Positions 16,882 through 25,983 are shown, numbered from the stretch's first letter. The stretch is 47,671 nucleotides of DNA from Pirellula sp. (GCA_021736575.1 JAIPFP010000014.1:1-47671), one strand, 5' to 3'. Notes: generated from the sequence alone by a model not told the origin. Translations and numbers: made by a program.

Positions 16882-17559
16882 ATGCATCACAAACCCTGCT
16901 TGCTGCTCATCCGACATGCTCAATCGGAGAACAACGCTCTAGGCGACGCATTTCGCGTTCCAGATCCAAATATTACTCCGATCGGTGTCGCCCAGTCCGC
17001 GAAGCTTGCAGAAGCGGTCAAAAAGTTGTCTCCCTCCGTTCTCTATTGCAGTCCCTTCCTTCGCTCGCTTGAGACAACGCGTCCCATTGTTGAGCAAACC
17101 GGCCTGACACCCATCGTGCGTCAAGACATTTACGAGCAGGGTGGATGCCACAGTGGGTATCAACCTGGAATGCGAATCGCTCAACGCGGGATGGGGCGCG
17201 TTGCGCTTGCCACCAAGTATGTCGGTTGGCAGCTTGACGAACGCATCAACGTCGATGGTTGGTACAATCGGGCACACTACGAAACGCAAGAAGAAGCCCG
17301 CCATAGGGCTCAACAGGTCAAGGAATGGTACGAATCGGAAACGCGAACTCATTCCCTGAAAGACCGTGTGGCCATGGTAATCCATGCCGATTTCAAAATG
17401 CGACTGCTGGAAGCATTCTTGGGGAACCCAAACGTGGAAGAGCATTTTGGCGAGATCGTCAACACTTCCATTTCTCAACTATCGTTGTCCAACGGTCGCT
17501 GGAAACTCGACTACTGGAACACCTTTACTCACCTGGAAACGGACCAAGTGACGGCTTAG
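16882..17559 (+). CDS. Histidine phosphatase family protein (phosphoglycerate mutase-like)
   Basis: The 225-residue protein opens with LLLIRHAQSENN (about 7-18), a variant of the RHG motif whose His is phosphorylated during catalysis. It keeps ITPIGVAQSAKLAE, LYCSPFLRSLETTRPI and the second catalytic His in VAMVIHADFKMRLLE near residue 170. No signal peptide is seen. Members range from phosphoglycerate mutases to phosphatases of small metabolites, and the substrate here is not evident. Compared with short members it has an extended middle part (about 85-140) with many aromatic and charged residues. It stands alone on the + strand between two operons. Confidence 0.88.
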   Translation: MHHKPCLLLIRHAQSENNALGDAFRVPDPNITPIGVAQSAKLAEAVKKLSPSVLYCSPFLRSLETTRPIVEQTGLTPIVRQDIYEQGGCHSGYQPGMRIAQRGMGRVALATKYVGWQLDERINVDGWYNRAHYETQEEARHRAQQVKEWYESETRTHSLKDRVAMVIHADFKMRLLEAFLGNPNVEEHFGEIVNTSISQLSLSNGRWKLDYWNTFTHLETDQVTA

Positions 17560-17762
17560 TCTGAATGTTCCAACCAAGCCTATCGGCATCATCAAGTTTT
17601 GCCAACCGTTAAGCTTTAACATGGATTGAAATCGTAGTTGGGTTCGATAGCTGATCTTGTCCGAACAATGGGCCACGCAAACTCCATCGCGTAACCCACT
17701 CCAAGCTGTTCGACAAAATGACCGATCCAAACCGTTCCCCCTACACCTAGAAGTTACCAACC

Positions 17763-19448
17763 GTGAAACGCCGGTACCCTTCGCATCTTCGTATCCACGT
17801 CGAAGATACTGTTATCAATAACGCTGCCTCAAGCCCTCGAAACCGTATGAACGGCTTGTCGGGTCTAGAGCATGACGAGATTCGAGCGGTGCTCAAGTCA
17901 TTCTCGGAGGCGACAAACTGGGCCGTTTGCGATCGTCCCAAGCAAGCGGAATCGCGAGCGGAATCGCGAAACGATGTTCCAAGCCCGCATCTCCCTCAGA
18001 GCAAAATGAGCAGAAGGTGGCGACTGGTTGAAACAGCGGTGCAGGATGGAATCGCGGATCTCGCCGACTTGGGGTATATGCCGTCGGTACCGATGGACAG
18101 CGCTCAGGAGTTGCTCGTCGCCATCGAACGCTTGGTCGATCGACTCGATCTGGCAGAGGAGACCGTTCGTCGCCAAGAGGCCGAACTCGCCACCTCGGTT
18201 GGGGTCACCAATCATAGCGACAGGCAACGCGAAACGGCGGATCGGTTGGAGTCCATTCTCGACAGCGTCAGTCGAGCGATTGGTGCCGTGGCGGGGGCAA
18301 TTTACCTGCTGGACGATGAAACCTCGTCGCTCAAGCTTCGATCGTCGATTGGATTGCCCAAGAGTCGGTTGACCTGTCCGCCTCGCGATTTGCGTGGTTC
18401 CTTGGCGGACTTGGAGGCCTTGCTCGGAAATGCAGTGTTGCTCAACGACATTGAATTGATGCGGGATTGGCCGAGCCCTGAACCCTTTGCGTCCGCCCTC
18501 GTCGTGCCGATTGGATCCAGCACGATGCCTCATGGGACGATGTGGTTTTGGTCGGAAAACACGCGGTCCTACAGTCCAACCGAAGTCGAGGTTGCGAACC
18601 TGGCGGCGGGCCGCGTCATGAGCGAGATCGAACAATCAATCCTTGGACAAGAAGTGCATCAGTCGCGAGTCATTCAAAAGCAGTTTGACACGGCTAGCGT
18701 CACTCAAGCAAGCTTGTTGCCCAACAGCCAGATTCTGAACAAAGACTTCGACGTCAACGGTTGGACGTTTCAGAACGGAAGTATTGGGGGGGGCTTTCAT
18801 CATTGGGATGTCAACCAACAAGAGATGATGACCATTGCTATGGGGAACGCTAGCCAGCAAGGTCCCGATGGCGCCATTGTGGCAACGGGTATTCAATCGA
18901 TTATAAGAACCCAGTGGCAAGGGAACAGCAATCCGGTTGCGATCATGCAAACGATCAACGATACGATGTGGGGATTGCAAGAAGCGGATTGGAGCGCATC
19001 CTTGGGGCTCATTCAGATCAACCCGGCAACGGGATATGGTTCGATCTGCAGCGCGGGGGACATTCAATCGTTCATCATTTCGCATCGCGGCTTCCGTCCA
19101 ATAGGGACTCCGGGACTTCGCGTTGCCGCTCAGCCAGACACGCTCTTTTCGAGCAACCGCTTTCATCTCCAGCCAGGCGAAATTTTACTCTCTTTTACTT
19201 CTGGAATATTGAGCAAATCGACAGAGCAAGTGCTTACGGGCCGACGAAACAAATCTCCTCGAACCGTCAGTTACGCAACGCTTGATCAAAACTCTCTCCT
19301 TCAAATCGTGAGAGAAATGTCGGAGGAAAAGGCGAGCGACATTGCTGGTTTCCTGGCGCGTACCCTGCCTACTTTCGATCGTAGCTCAAGCGACGGAGTC
19401 GATCGATCTCTGATTGTTGTTAAGAACATTCGCAATTCGCATAAGTGA
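17763..19448 (+). CDS. GAF plus PP2C/SpoIIE-like regulator with degenerate metal site
   Basis: The protein is 561 residues from a GTG at 17763. An ATG at 17847 would give 533, and neither start has a clear ribosome binding site. A helical region (about 110-165) leads into a GAF-like domain (about 160-290: AIGAVAGAIYLLDDETSSLKL through SALVVPIG). A PP2C/RsbU-like domain follows (about 325-555). The expected G-G-D is IGGGFHHW (341-348). The G-D-x-S-G-x-G motif reads GNASQQGPDGA (361-371). The usual T-D-G reads FTSGIL (478-483). Several metal-binding Asp residues are therefore absent. It is probably a cytoplasmic signalling protein, perhaps a pseudo-phosphatase that binds rather than dephosphorylates an anti-sigma antagonist. 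No partner gene is adjacent. Confidence 0.75.
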   Translation: MKRRYPSHLRIHVEDTVINNAASSPRNRMNGLSGLEHDEIRAVLKSFSEATNWAVCDRPKQAESRAESRNDVPSPHLPQSKMSRRWRLVETAVQDGIADLADLGYMPSVPMDSAQELLVAIERLVDRLDLAEETVRRQEAELATSVGVTNHSDRQRETADRLESILDSVSRAIGAVAGAIYLLDDETSSLKLRSSIGLPKSRLTCPPRDLRGSLADLEALLGNAVLLNDIELMRDWPSPEPFASALVVPIGSSTMPHGTMWFWSENTRSYSPTEVEVANLAAGRVMSEIEQSILGQEVHQSRVIQKQFDTASVTQASLLPNSQILNKDFDVNGWTFQNGSIGGGFHHWDVNQQEMMTIAMGNASQQGPDGAIVATGIQSIIRTQWQGNSNPVAIMQTINDTMWGLQEADWSASLGLIQINPATGYGSICSAGDIQSFIISHRGFRPIGTPGLRVAAQPDTLFSSNRFHLQPGEILLSFTSGILSKSTEQVLTGRRNKSPRTVSYATLDQNSLLQIVREMSEEKASDIAGFLARTLPTFDRSSSDGVDRSLIVVKNIRNSHK

Positions 19449-19481
19449 GACATCGCCTACCAAAGTCAAAGTAGTAGGTAG

Positions 19482-19600
19482 GCAAATCGGTATGAGTCTT
19501 CGAGTGAAACAAACTATTTGCCGAAGGGAAATAGCCCCGGTTCTCGACGAATGTCGAGCAATTGGAAAACCGGGGCCATCGCCCAACGGCTAATTGTCGG
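19482..19600 (-). repeat. Dispersed hairpin repeat, copy 2 (inverted relative to 9281-9399)
   Basis: The reverse complement matches copy 1 over about 115 bases with few differences, including the GCCCCGGTT/AACCGGGGC stem and the tail with TCACTCGAAGACTCATACCG. It begins about 34 bases after the stop of the PP2C-like gene. Confidence 0.9.
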
Positions 19601-19685
19601 TATCCAAAAAAAGCAAAACGGCCAACAAAGAGCTCGAAGTGGTGTTCTGCCATGGATTCAGTATGGCTCTTGCTGTTCTTGACCG

Positions 19686-19691
19686 TATAAT
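19686..19691 (+). promoter_or_regulatory. Possible -10 box for the lipoprotein-ccs-pyrK operon
   Basis: A consensus TATAAT lies about 150 bases before the chosen start at 19840. No matching -35 box is at 17-bp spacing, so support is modest. The 19449-19839 stretch otherwise holds the repeat and no gene that I can support. Confidence 0.3.
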
Positions 19692-19839
19692 CAGTCATCA
19701 AGCGCGAGTACGAATCGAGATTCGATACGCTCAATGCGTACCGCTGGATTCCTGCCTCGCCAAGGTCTTGCGATTCACCGCAAAGACTTTCCCTCCAAGC
19801 ACTTGTGTATTTCATAGCCCTCTCCGACCTGAGTCGATT

Positions 19840-21012
19840 TTGCGCCACTTCCCGACTTCTTTCCACCCTCTTACGTTCGTTCCTTGCATCGCTTTTGTGA
19901 TCATGGTTGGGTGCAGTCCTCGTTACGAAGCCAGGGTTTACGATGCGCCCAAGACGGAAACCGAATTTGTCCGGGAGCCGCCTGCCATGGCTTCTTCGCC
20001 CCGTCAATCTCCACCCATGATGGGTGCAAGCACCATTCCGCTGTCCGAACGAAGAATCCTTGGGGCAGTCATTCCCTACAAAGATGTCGCATATTTCTTG
20101 AAAGCAACCGACAAAACCGAGCGACTGGCGTTGGCGGAATCGGATTTCCGCACAGTCGTCGAACGTTTTGCGATCGATACCGAAAAACGCGAGATGAATT
20201 TCCAATTGCCTCAGAACTGGACATCCAAGTGGCGCGATGACGGTGGTCAGTTCAACGTGATCGCCGAATTCAACGTGAAAGCAGGTTCGGGCGAGCCGAT
20301 CAAGTTCACCGTCACCGAACTGTCAAAACCCGCCGATGTGGCTGCATGGGACTCGTACTTGCTGGTAAACATCAATCGATGGCGCGGTCAGCTTCAGTTG
20401 CCGGAAACGGACTTGGTTGCCATTCGGAATGAGTTGCCGTCGATCAAGCGAGAGGGTTTTGCGTTGCCAGCAACTATTTTCGATGCAACTGGGGCAGGCA
20501 ACGCTGCCTCTACAGGGGCAGGCAACGCTGCCTCTCCCCCCACGCCTGCATCCACAAGTCTACCCACGCCCGAGTCCCCTTTGAAACTGGCTTACGAAAA
20601 ACCGGACTCGTGGGAGATTCAAGCTGCCAAACCGTTCCGTTTAGCCACATTTAAGATCGCGAACAGCGAACGCTCCGGAGAAGTCGTTGTGAGCTTGGCC
20701 AAGGATTCGCCAGTCCCAAATGCCGAAATGTGGTTCGAGCAAGTCTTGCAGCGCGATGATAAAGCCATTATTCGACCGCTCGCGACGAAATCCGTGAACG
20801 AAGCTGAGGAAATCCAGGCAGGTACTAGACCAGGCAAACTCTATTCGATCCGTTCGGGCGATGAGGCAACCGCGCCAGTCCTTTTGGTTGCGGCCATCCC
20901 TACCGGAGAGAACGAGCTTTGCTTGTTTGTCAAACTCAAATCCGATTTGCGAACATCCGAAGAACAAAAGTCCAACTTACTAAGCTTTGTTAACTCATTG
21001 CGATGGGAGTAA
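19840..21012 (+). CDS. Putative lipoprotein, unknown function, upstream of ccs genes
   Basis: I do not recognise the family. A TTG at 19840 gives 390 residues with a plausible lipoprotein leader: LTFVPCIAFVIMVGC, with Cys as the potential lipid attachment site. An ATG at 19903 would remove the leader, so the start is unsure. The mature part has a Pro-rich stretch and two similar-looking beta-rich segments (about 80-205 and 250-390), each with WEIQ- or NWTS-type strands. They are separated by a low-complexity linker with two TGAGNAAS copies. The stop overlaps the start of the ResB-CcsA fusion by 10 bases, so the two are coupled and this protein may help cytochrome c maturation outside the membrane. 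That role is inference. Confidence 0.65.
   Translation: MRHFPTSFHPLTFVPCIAFVIMVGCSPRYEARVYDAPKTETEFVREPPAMASSPRQSPPMMGASTIPLSERRILGAVIPYKDVAYFLKATDKTERLALAESDFRTVVERFAIDTEKREMNFQLPQNWTSKWRDDGGQFNVIAEFNVKAGSGEPIKFTVTELSKPADVAAWDSYLLVNINRWRGQLQLPETDLVAIRNELPSIKREGFALPATIFDATGAGNAASTGAGNAASPPTPASTSLPTPESPLKLAYEKPDSWEIQAAKPFRLATFKIANSERSGEVVVSLAKDSPVPNAEMWFEQVLQRDDKAIIRPLATKSVNEAEEIQAGTRPGKLYSIRSGDEATAPVLLVAAIPTGENELCLFVKLKSDLRTSEEQKSNLLSFVNSLRWE
20488..20535 (+). repeat. Two in-frame 24-bp direct repeats forming a hairpin
   Basis: Units 20488-20511 and 20512-20535 differ at one or two bases. Each contains GGGGCAG/CTGCCTC-type complementary arms around GCAACG. The units encode TGAGNAAS twice in the linker of the lipoprotein-like gene. 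Confidence 0.9.
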
Positions 21013-24000
21013 TCAACGTGGCAACAGGTACTTTTAGCAACAATTCCATGGCCGGGGCAGCGACTCCGGCGGCTACGTTTGACCTTGCGAAATGGTGCTG
21101 GTACGCCTTTCGAGCGATGGGCTCGCTCAAGATCACTGTAACGATGTTCGCGTTGGGAACGCTGATTTTATTCGTCGGCACCTTGGCCCAAGACGAAGAA
21201 ACGATCGTTGACGTCAAAAAAGCGTATTTCAATAGTTGGGTCGCGACCGTTCCGTTCGATGTTTTCCAGCCGCAAACGATATGGCCACACAAAGACGCTT
21301 TGCCGTACGCGTTTGCGATACCGGGGGGAGCATCGATCGGATTGATTCTGCTCGTAAACCTGATTGCGGCCAAGTTGACCCGATTCAAGATGAATGCCAA
21401 AGGGGGGCGCTTCGTTGCGGGCGTCGTTTGCACGATTATTGGCTTTGCGTTGGTGGCGTTGATCGTGGTCAGCGCTCACCTCGGTGATGGACTGCAAGGC
21501 GAACCGCCGTTCAGTTACGACTGGATTTGGTTTGGGGTGAAAGCGAGCGTTTGGGCACTGGCGATCAGTGCGGTTGCGTGGAGCGTGGGTTGGACTCCGA
21601 AAACCCGAGTCGTGCGATGGACCGCTTGGAGCATCACCGCCATTTTATTGTGTGTTAGCGTTTTCATCGTTTACTACAACACTTCGATTCGAATTCCCGA
21701 TCCTGGCCTTCGAATTGTTTGGCAGTTGACGAAAAGTTTGGTGGTCAGCGTTGTCCTGCTCGTTGGGTTGCTATTGCTCTTTGGCAATCGCGGCGGAAAT
21801 GTCCTCATCCACTTGGGAGTTGGCTTGTTGATGCTTGGCCAATTCATCTTTGGCGATGCCCAACGCGAGGAACGAATCACTGTTTTCGAAGGACAAAAGA
21901 CCCAAGTCGCGTACGAACAAGATACGATCGAACTGGTCTTTATCGATGAGAGCAACCCGGAAAAGAACCGAGTGGTTGCGTTCGATCATCCGATGCTGCA
22001 AGCGGCTGCCAAACAGGGCAACTACCTCTCCTCGCCCGCGCTCCCATTTGAATTTCGCGTTGATAAATACTTGGATAGCTCCAAGGGTTCCTTTCGCACG
22101 AAACCTGCACGCCCAACGGACGAGGATTTTGACATCCAGGGTTTGGGCAAGGAGTGGGAAATTCAAGAGGCGGCTAAGTCGGGTGGTGCGAAGAGTGCCG
22201 TTAATTATGCGAGTGCGTTCATCACGTTGCGCGAGAAGGAAAACGACAAGCCGCTCGGACGATTCGTCGTTAGTCAGTTCATCAACGATTCTGCGGCAAT
22301 GTACAAAGCAGCCTACGATCGCGTGGAAATCGATGGCAAACAATGGGAATTCGGGCTGCGTTTTCGCAGGAACTACAAGCCCTACTCGATCCTATTGGAT
22401 GACGTTGTTTTAGAGCAGTACACCGGTACGGCTAAGCCAAAGGATTACTCATCGTTTGTTAAAGTATCGGATGCAACCGGTTTGACCGTTCAACAAGGGC
22501 GGATATGGATGAACAATCCGATGCGATTTCGAGGTGAGACTTTTTATCAATCGGGATACATGGGCGCGGGCGATAGTCCCAATGGAGTCGAACAGACAAC
22601 CTTGCAAGTCGTGACCAACGCAGGCTGGCTGATTCCCTACGTGGCATGCGTGCTGTCTGGGCTTGGAATGCTTGTTCACTTTGGTGGTACATTCGGGCGA
22701 TTTGCCTCGCGTTATGATCGAACATCGGCAACAGGCGTGAGCGATTCCGTCGCAAGTGTTACCGTTGGAAAAGCGAATGACAAATCGCGAATGGAAAAGA
22801 AATTAGGAGGAAAAGGACAGAAGGCCACAACGGGTGGTTGGTCGCTGTTGTTGAATCTTGGTGTACCGATTTTGATCTGCGGTTTGGTAGCGATCTGGAT
22901 TGGCAGGAGCGCAAGCAAACCCAAGCTGGATCGCGAATCCATTGATTGGTATTCGATGGGCGAAATTCCCACACAATACGGTGGTCGAATCAAGCCTTTA
23001 TCGTCCGCAGCGGCCGAGTTCATGGAAATTTTATCCAACAAAAAGTTCGCCTTGAGTCAAGAGGGGCATGCTTACGAACCTCAACACACGACGGGCAAAG
23101 CCATCGATGCAACTCAATGGATCATGGCGGTCTTTGCACGAGAAGAGTGGGTCCTAGACGCACCGCTGATTCGGATCGATGCGGTGGAAACGACGACAGC
23201 ACTCGATCTCAAACGCCATAAATCGAATCGCTATTCGTACAATGAAATTCGGCAAGGGCTCGGCAAGATATCCGACCAAGTTCGACAGCTCTTTCAAACA
23301 CGGCGAGAAAATTTCACGTTTGAGCAAGAGAAAATGGCTGAAACACTTGAAAAGTTGTTTGCCTTAGAGAATTTGCTCGACGCCTATACGCCGTTAGCAC
23401 CGCGTATTTCGGCAGATGCTTCGGACATTCGAAGCGCCATCGAAAGACTTCAGCCCGAGGTGGATCGGATTCGAGCAAGAAGTCCGATTGCAATAATCCC
23501 GCCGCTGGTAGAACCGAAATTAACTTCGGGCGAAAAAGCGCCACCTGCCAAATGGGAACCGTTTGGGACAGCCCTTTTCGAAACGGTGAAACTTCGAACC
23601 GAAGGAGTTGATTCCAAGAAAGAGTCTGTGTTGAGTTTCATGGCTTTGATGGAAGCATGCTCCGCCGACAACAAAAAACCTGTCGAGATAAACAAGCTTG
23701 CTCAAGCCTTCAAATCAACCGTGCAGGGCGAATTTGGTAGTGTGATCAAGACCGACAAAGTTGCGTTCGAAGCTTGGTACGAGCATTTTGATCCGATCCT
23801 GATTGCGACGCGATTGTATGTTGTATGCGCGTTGTTTGCCTTGCTCAGTTTTGCGGTAGCCCGCAGCGCGTTTCGATCCACTGCGTTTTGGTTATGCGTC
23901 ATTGCATTGTTGGTGCACACGACCGCGATTGTGAGCCGCATTTACATTTCCGAGCGGCCACCGGTCGTCACCCTGTATTCGGCAGCGGTGTTCATCGGGT

Positions 24001-24737
24001 GGGCGATGGTACTCTTCTGCACGATCACGGAACTGCTGTTTCCGATTTCGATTTCTGTCTTGGTAGCATCGGTGGCGGGCTATTTAACGCTCAACGTCGC
24101 TTATGGTCTGGACGTAGGTGATTCGATGCCGGTTCTGGAAGCGGTCTTGGATACTCAATTCTGGCTTTCAACCCACGTGATCAGTGTGTCGTTGGGCTAC
24201 AGCGCGACTTTTATCGCGGGATTTGTAGGGATTGGAATTGTAATCGCGTCCTTGATCGCAAGACTGGCTGGACCGAAAAAGGCGATCGGCCTCAAGTCTG
24301 CCGAGGTCATCCCCACCCTGTACCGTATTTGCTACGGCGTTGTTTGCTTTGGATTGTTCTTTAGCTTTGTTGGAACGGTACTGGGCGGACTTTGGGGCGA
24401 CGATAGCTGGGGACGTTTTTGGGGATGGGACCCGAAAGAGAACGGAGCCATGATGATCGTGCTTTGGAACGCGCTTTTGCTGCACGCACGTTGGGACAAA
24501 ATGATTGCGTCACTTGGTTTCGGGATCCTGGCGATCGTCGGAAACATCATCACGGCATGGTCGATGTTCGGAACGAATTTGCTGGGTGTTGGCTTGCACA
24601 GTTACGGGTTTAGCAAAGCGACTTACAACTACTTGGTTTTCTTCGTGCTGAGTCAAGTGGCTCTGATTATCGTAGGGCTGATCGTGACAAGGCTAGGGCG
24701 AAGATCAACACCCACTGGCATAGAGCCCGTGGCATGA
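21003..24737 (+). CDS. ccsA: ResB-CcsA fusion, system II cytochrome c biogenesis protein
   Basis: This 1244-residue membrane protein fuses two parts of system II. The ResB-like half (about 30-590) starts with FRAMGSLKITVTMFALGTLILFVGTLAQDEE and includes a large exported beta-rich region ending near RFRGETFYQSGYM. A hydrophobic segment and a soluble linker (about 630-930) follow. The CcsA/ResC half (about 930-1235) has several helices and the haem-handling WWD signature, WGDDSWGRFWGWDPKE (about 1130-1145), with His residues in flanking helices. It should carry haem across the membrane and attach it to CxxCH apocytochromes, such as the one encoded at 10944. It overlaps the lipoprotein gene by 10 bases and pyrK by 4 (ATGA). 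Confidence 0.95.
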   Translation: MGVINVATGTFSNNSMAGAATPAATFDLAKWCWYAFRAMGSLKITVTMFALGTLILFVGTLAQDEETIVDVKKAYFNSWVATVPFDVFQPQTIWPHKDALPYAFAIPGGASIGLILLVNLIAAKLTRFKMNAKGGRFVAGVVCTIIGFALVALIVVSAHLGDGLQGEPPFSYDWIWFGVKASVWALAISAVAWSVGWTPKTRVVRWTAWSITAILLCVSVFIVYYNTSIRIPDPGLRIVWQLTKSLVVSVVLLVGLLLLFGNRGGNVLIHLGVGLLMLGQFIFGDAQREERITVFEGQKTQVAYEQDTIELVFIDESNPEKNRVVAFDHPMLQAAAKQGNYLSSPALPFEFRVDKYLDSSKGSFRTKPARPTDEDFDIQGLGKEWEIQEAAKSGGAKSAVNYASAFITLREKENDKPLGRFVVSQFINDSAAMYKAAYDRVEIDGKQWEFGLRFRRNYKPYSILLDDVVLEQYTGTAKPKDYSSFVKVSDATGLTVQQGRIWMNNPMRFRGETFYQSGYMGAGDSPNGVEQTTLQVVTNAGWLIPYVACVLSGLGMLVHFGGTFGRFASRYDRTSATGVSDSVASVTVGKANDKSRMEKKLGGKGQKATTGGWSLLLNLGVPILICGLVAIWIGRSASKPKLDRESIDWYSMGEIPTQYGGRIKPLSSAAAEFMEILSNKKFALSQEGHAYEPQHTTGKAIDATQWIMAVFAREEWVLDAPLIRIDAVETTTALDLKRHKSNRYSYNEIRQGLGKISDQVRQLFQTRRENFTFEQEKMAETLEKLFALENLLDAYTPLAPRISADASDIRSAIERLQPEVDRIRARSPIAIIPPLVEPKLTSGEKAPPAKWEPFGTALFETVKLRTEGVDSKKESVLSFMALMEACSADNKKPVEINKLAQAFKSTVQGEFGSVIKTDKVAFEAWYEHFDPILIATRLYVVCALFALLSFAVARSAFRSTAFWLCVIALLVHTTAIVSRIYISERPPVVTLYSAAVFIGWAMVLFCTITELLFPISISVLVASVAGYLTLNVAYGLDVGDSMPVLEAVLDTQFWLSTHVISVSLGYSATFIAGFVGIGIVIASLIARLAGPKKAIGLKSAEVIPTLYRICYGVVCFGLFFSFVGTVLGGLWGDDSWGRFWGWDPKENGAMMIVLWNALLLHARWDKMIASLGFGILAIVGNIITAWSMFGTNLLGVGLHSYGFSKATYNYLVFFVLSQVALIIVGLIVTRLGRRSTPTGIEPVA

Positions 24738-25621
24738 ATTCCATGAATGTTGAATTGGAAAGTAAAGAGTTCCCCTGTCCCACACGCTTTGAGTTCGTAT
24801 CGACCTGCATAGCGCTACATCGATGCATTGCCGAGGACACCTGGCGGATGACAGTCGAAGCTCCAGAGTTAGCGCGGCGGGCGGTTCCCGGACAATTCTT
24901 CATGGTGCGGATCGCTGGCCAAAACGATCCTCTCATCGGACGTGCTCTTGCGATGTATGACATGCATCGGGACAAATCAGGACAACCACTCGCGGTCAGT
25001 GTCGTGTACACCGTCAAAGGGAAATTCACAACAGCTTTGTCCCAACATGTTGCAGGCGATCGAGTTGAGCTTTGGGGGCCTCTTGGAAATGGCTTTTCAA
25101 CACAACCGACGGACCATCTGATTTTGGTGGCTGGCGGTGTTGGGCAAACGCCGATGCTGACGCTGGCGGCGGCTGCATTAGGTAAGGCTCAATTCGGCGA
25201 CCCGGTTCAACCGACGGGTTACGCAAAACGCGTCACGCTGTGTTACGGCGCTCGAACCAAGGCGTATTTGGCTGGTTTGGCTGATTTTGAAAAGGCATGC
25301 ACAGAAGTACGAATCGCGACCGAGGACGGCTCTTTTGGTCATCATGGCCGGGTAACCGACCTTTTGAAGGCGATTTTGGCTGAGTCGAACGTGGATTGTC
25401 GGATTGCGTGCTGCGGGCCTGAGCCGATGATGGAAGCCGTCAGTGAAATCTCCAAAGTTCATGCGGTTCCTTGCGAAGTTTCGCTTGAAACACCCATGGC
25501 TTGCGGGATAGGGATTTGCTTTACTTGTGTCGCAAAAATCAAGCAAATGGAAGGTCAATGGGACTACCAACGCACCTGCGTCGAAGGCCCGGTCTTCGAC
25601 GCGGAAAAAGTCGTTTGGTGA
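24734..25621 (+). CDS. pyrK: Dihydroorotate dehydrogenase electron transfer subunit-like (PyrK)
   Basis: The 295-residue protein has the ferredoxin-reductase layout of PyrK. The N-terminal FAD barrel includes PGQFFMVRIAGQNDPLIGRALAMYD, where R-x-x-A/S-x-x binds flavin. A glycine-rich segment LILVAGGVGQTPMLTLAA and the NAD-binding part ITEDGSFGHHG-like EDGSFGHHGRVTD follow. A C-terminal Cys cluster MACGIGICFTCVAK, with a fourth Cys about 20 residues on, binds a [2Fe-2S] cluster. It normally pairs with PyrD type 1B to pass electrons to NAD, but no pyrD is in the window. It overlaps the ccs fusion gene by 4 bases (ATGA at 24734), an unusual pairing that suggests it might also serve another redox partner. 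Confidence 0.85.
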   Translation: MNSMNVELESKEFPCPTRFEFVSTCIALHRCIAEDTWRMTVEAPELARRAVPGQFFMVRIAGQNDPLIGRALAMYDMHRDKSGQPLAVSVVYTVKGKFTTALSQHVAGDRVELWGPLGNGFSTQPTDHLILVAGGVGQTPMLTLAAAALGKAQFGDPVQPTGYAKRVTLCYGARTKAYLAGLADFEKACTEVRIATEDGSFGHHGRVTDLLKAILAESNVDCRIACCGPEPMMEAVSEISKVHAVPCEVSLETPMACGIGICFTCVAKIKQMEGQWDYQRTCVEGPVFDAEKVVW

Positions 25622-25632
25622 AACACGGATTT

Positions 25633-25685
25633 TTCGTTGCACGACGCTCCGCCGTCGTGATTCCTGCGACGCGGAGCGTCGCACA
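25633..25685. repeat. Dispersed GC-rich repeat, copy 2 (related to 9430-9483)
   Basis: The core at about 25636-25657 is the reverse complement of 9436-9457. It begins 12 bases after the pyrK stop and is followed by a direct GTCGCACAACCAAA duplication near 25678-25708. Confidence 0.75.
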
Positions 25686-25861
25686 ACCAAAGTCGCACAA
25701 CCAAAAGTGAACCCAAAAAAGGTAGGATTCAAGCATCAGCCACAATTTTGCTTGACTACACCCGAATTCGGCCTGGACCGATGGCGATTTCCTGGCTATA
25801 TTTCTGAATTCTTGGTCGTGCGCTTCCCGATGTGACGTTCACCCACCGTGTAAGGACGGGT

Positions 25862-25910
25862 GGTTTGAGCTGGCTGCGTGGAATGGATCGGCAGCCAGGT
25901 GGTTCGAACC
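25862..25910 (+). promoter_or_regulatory. Structured leader hairpin upstream of rpsU
   Basis: CTGGCTGC (25870-25877) pairs perfectly with GCAGCCAG (25891-25898). An outer stem GGTTTGA (25862-25868) pairs with TCGAACC (25904-25910), with one G-U pair. The hairpin ends 84 bases before the rpsU ATG. It may be a leader structure for S21 autoregulation, or an unrelated terminator lacking a T-run. The rest of 25686-25994 shows no gene. Confidence 0.45.
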
Positions 25911-25983
25911 CGCGAAAGGCATTTCCTCTCCTGGTTCCTTGGGTATTTTAAACTTCGTCACAATTTAGTTAGCTTATTCGGGT

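Noticed and set aside
19420-20205. 261-residue antisense frame across a repeat and the lipoprotein gene
   Set aside because: Its end lies in the dispersed repeat and its body mirrors the lipoprotein frame; the same artefact appears in repeat copy 1.
25862-25915. Second tRNA, because of a GGTTCGAACC T-arm-like sequence
   Set aside because: No acceptor, D-arm or anticodon arm can be built around it; the bases fit a simple hairpin better.
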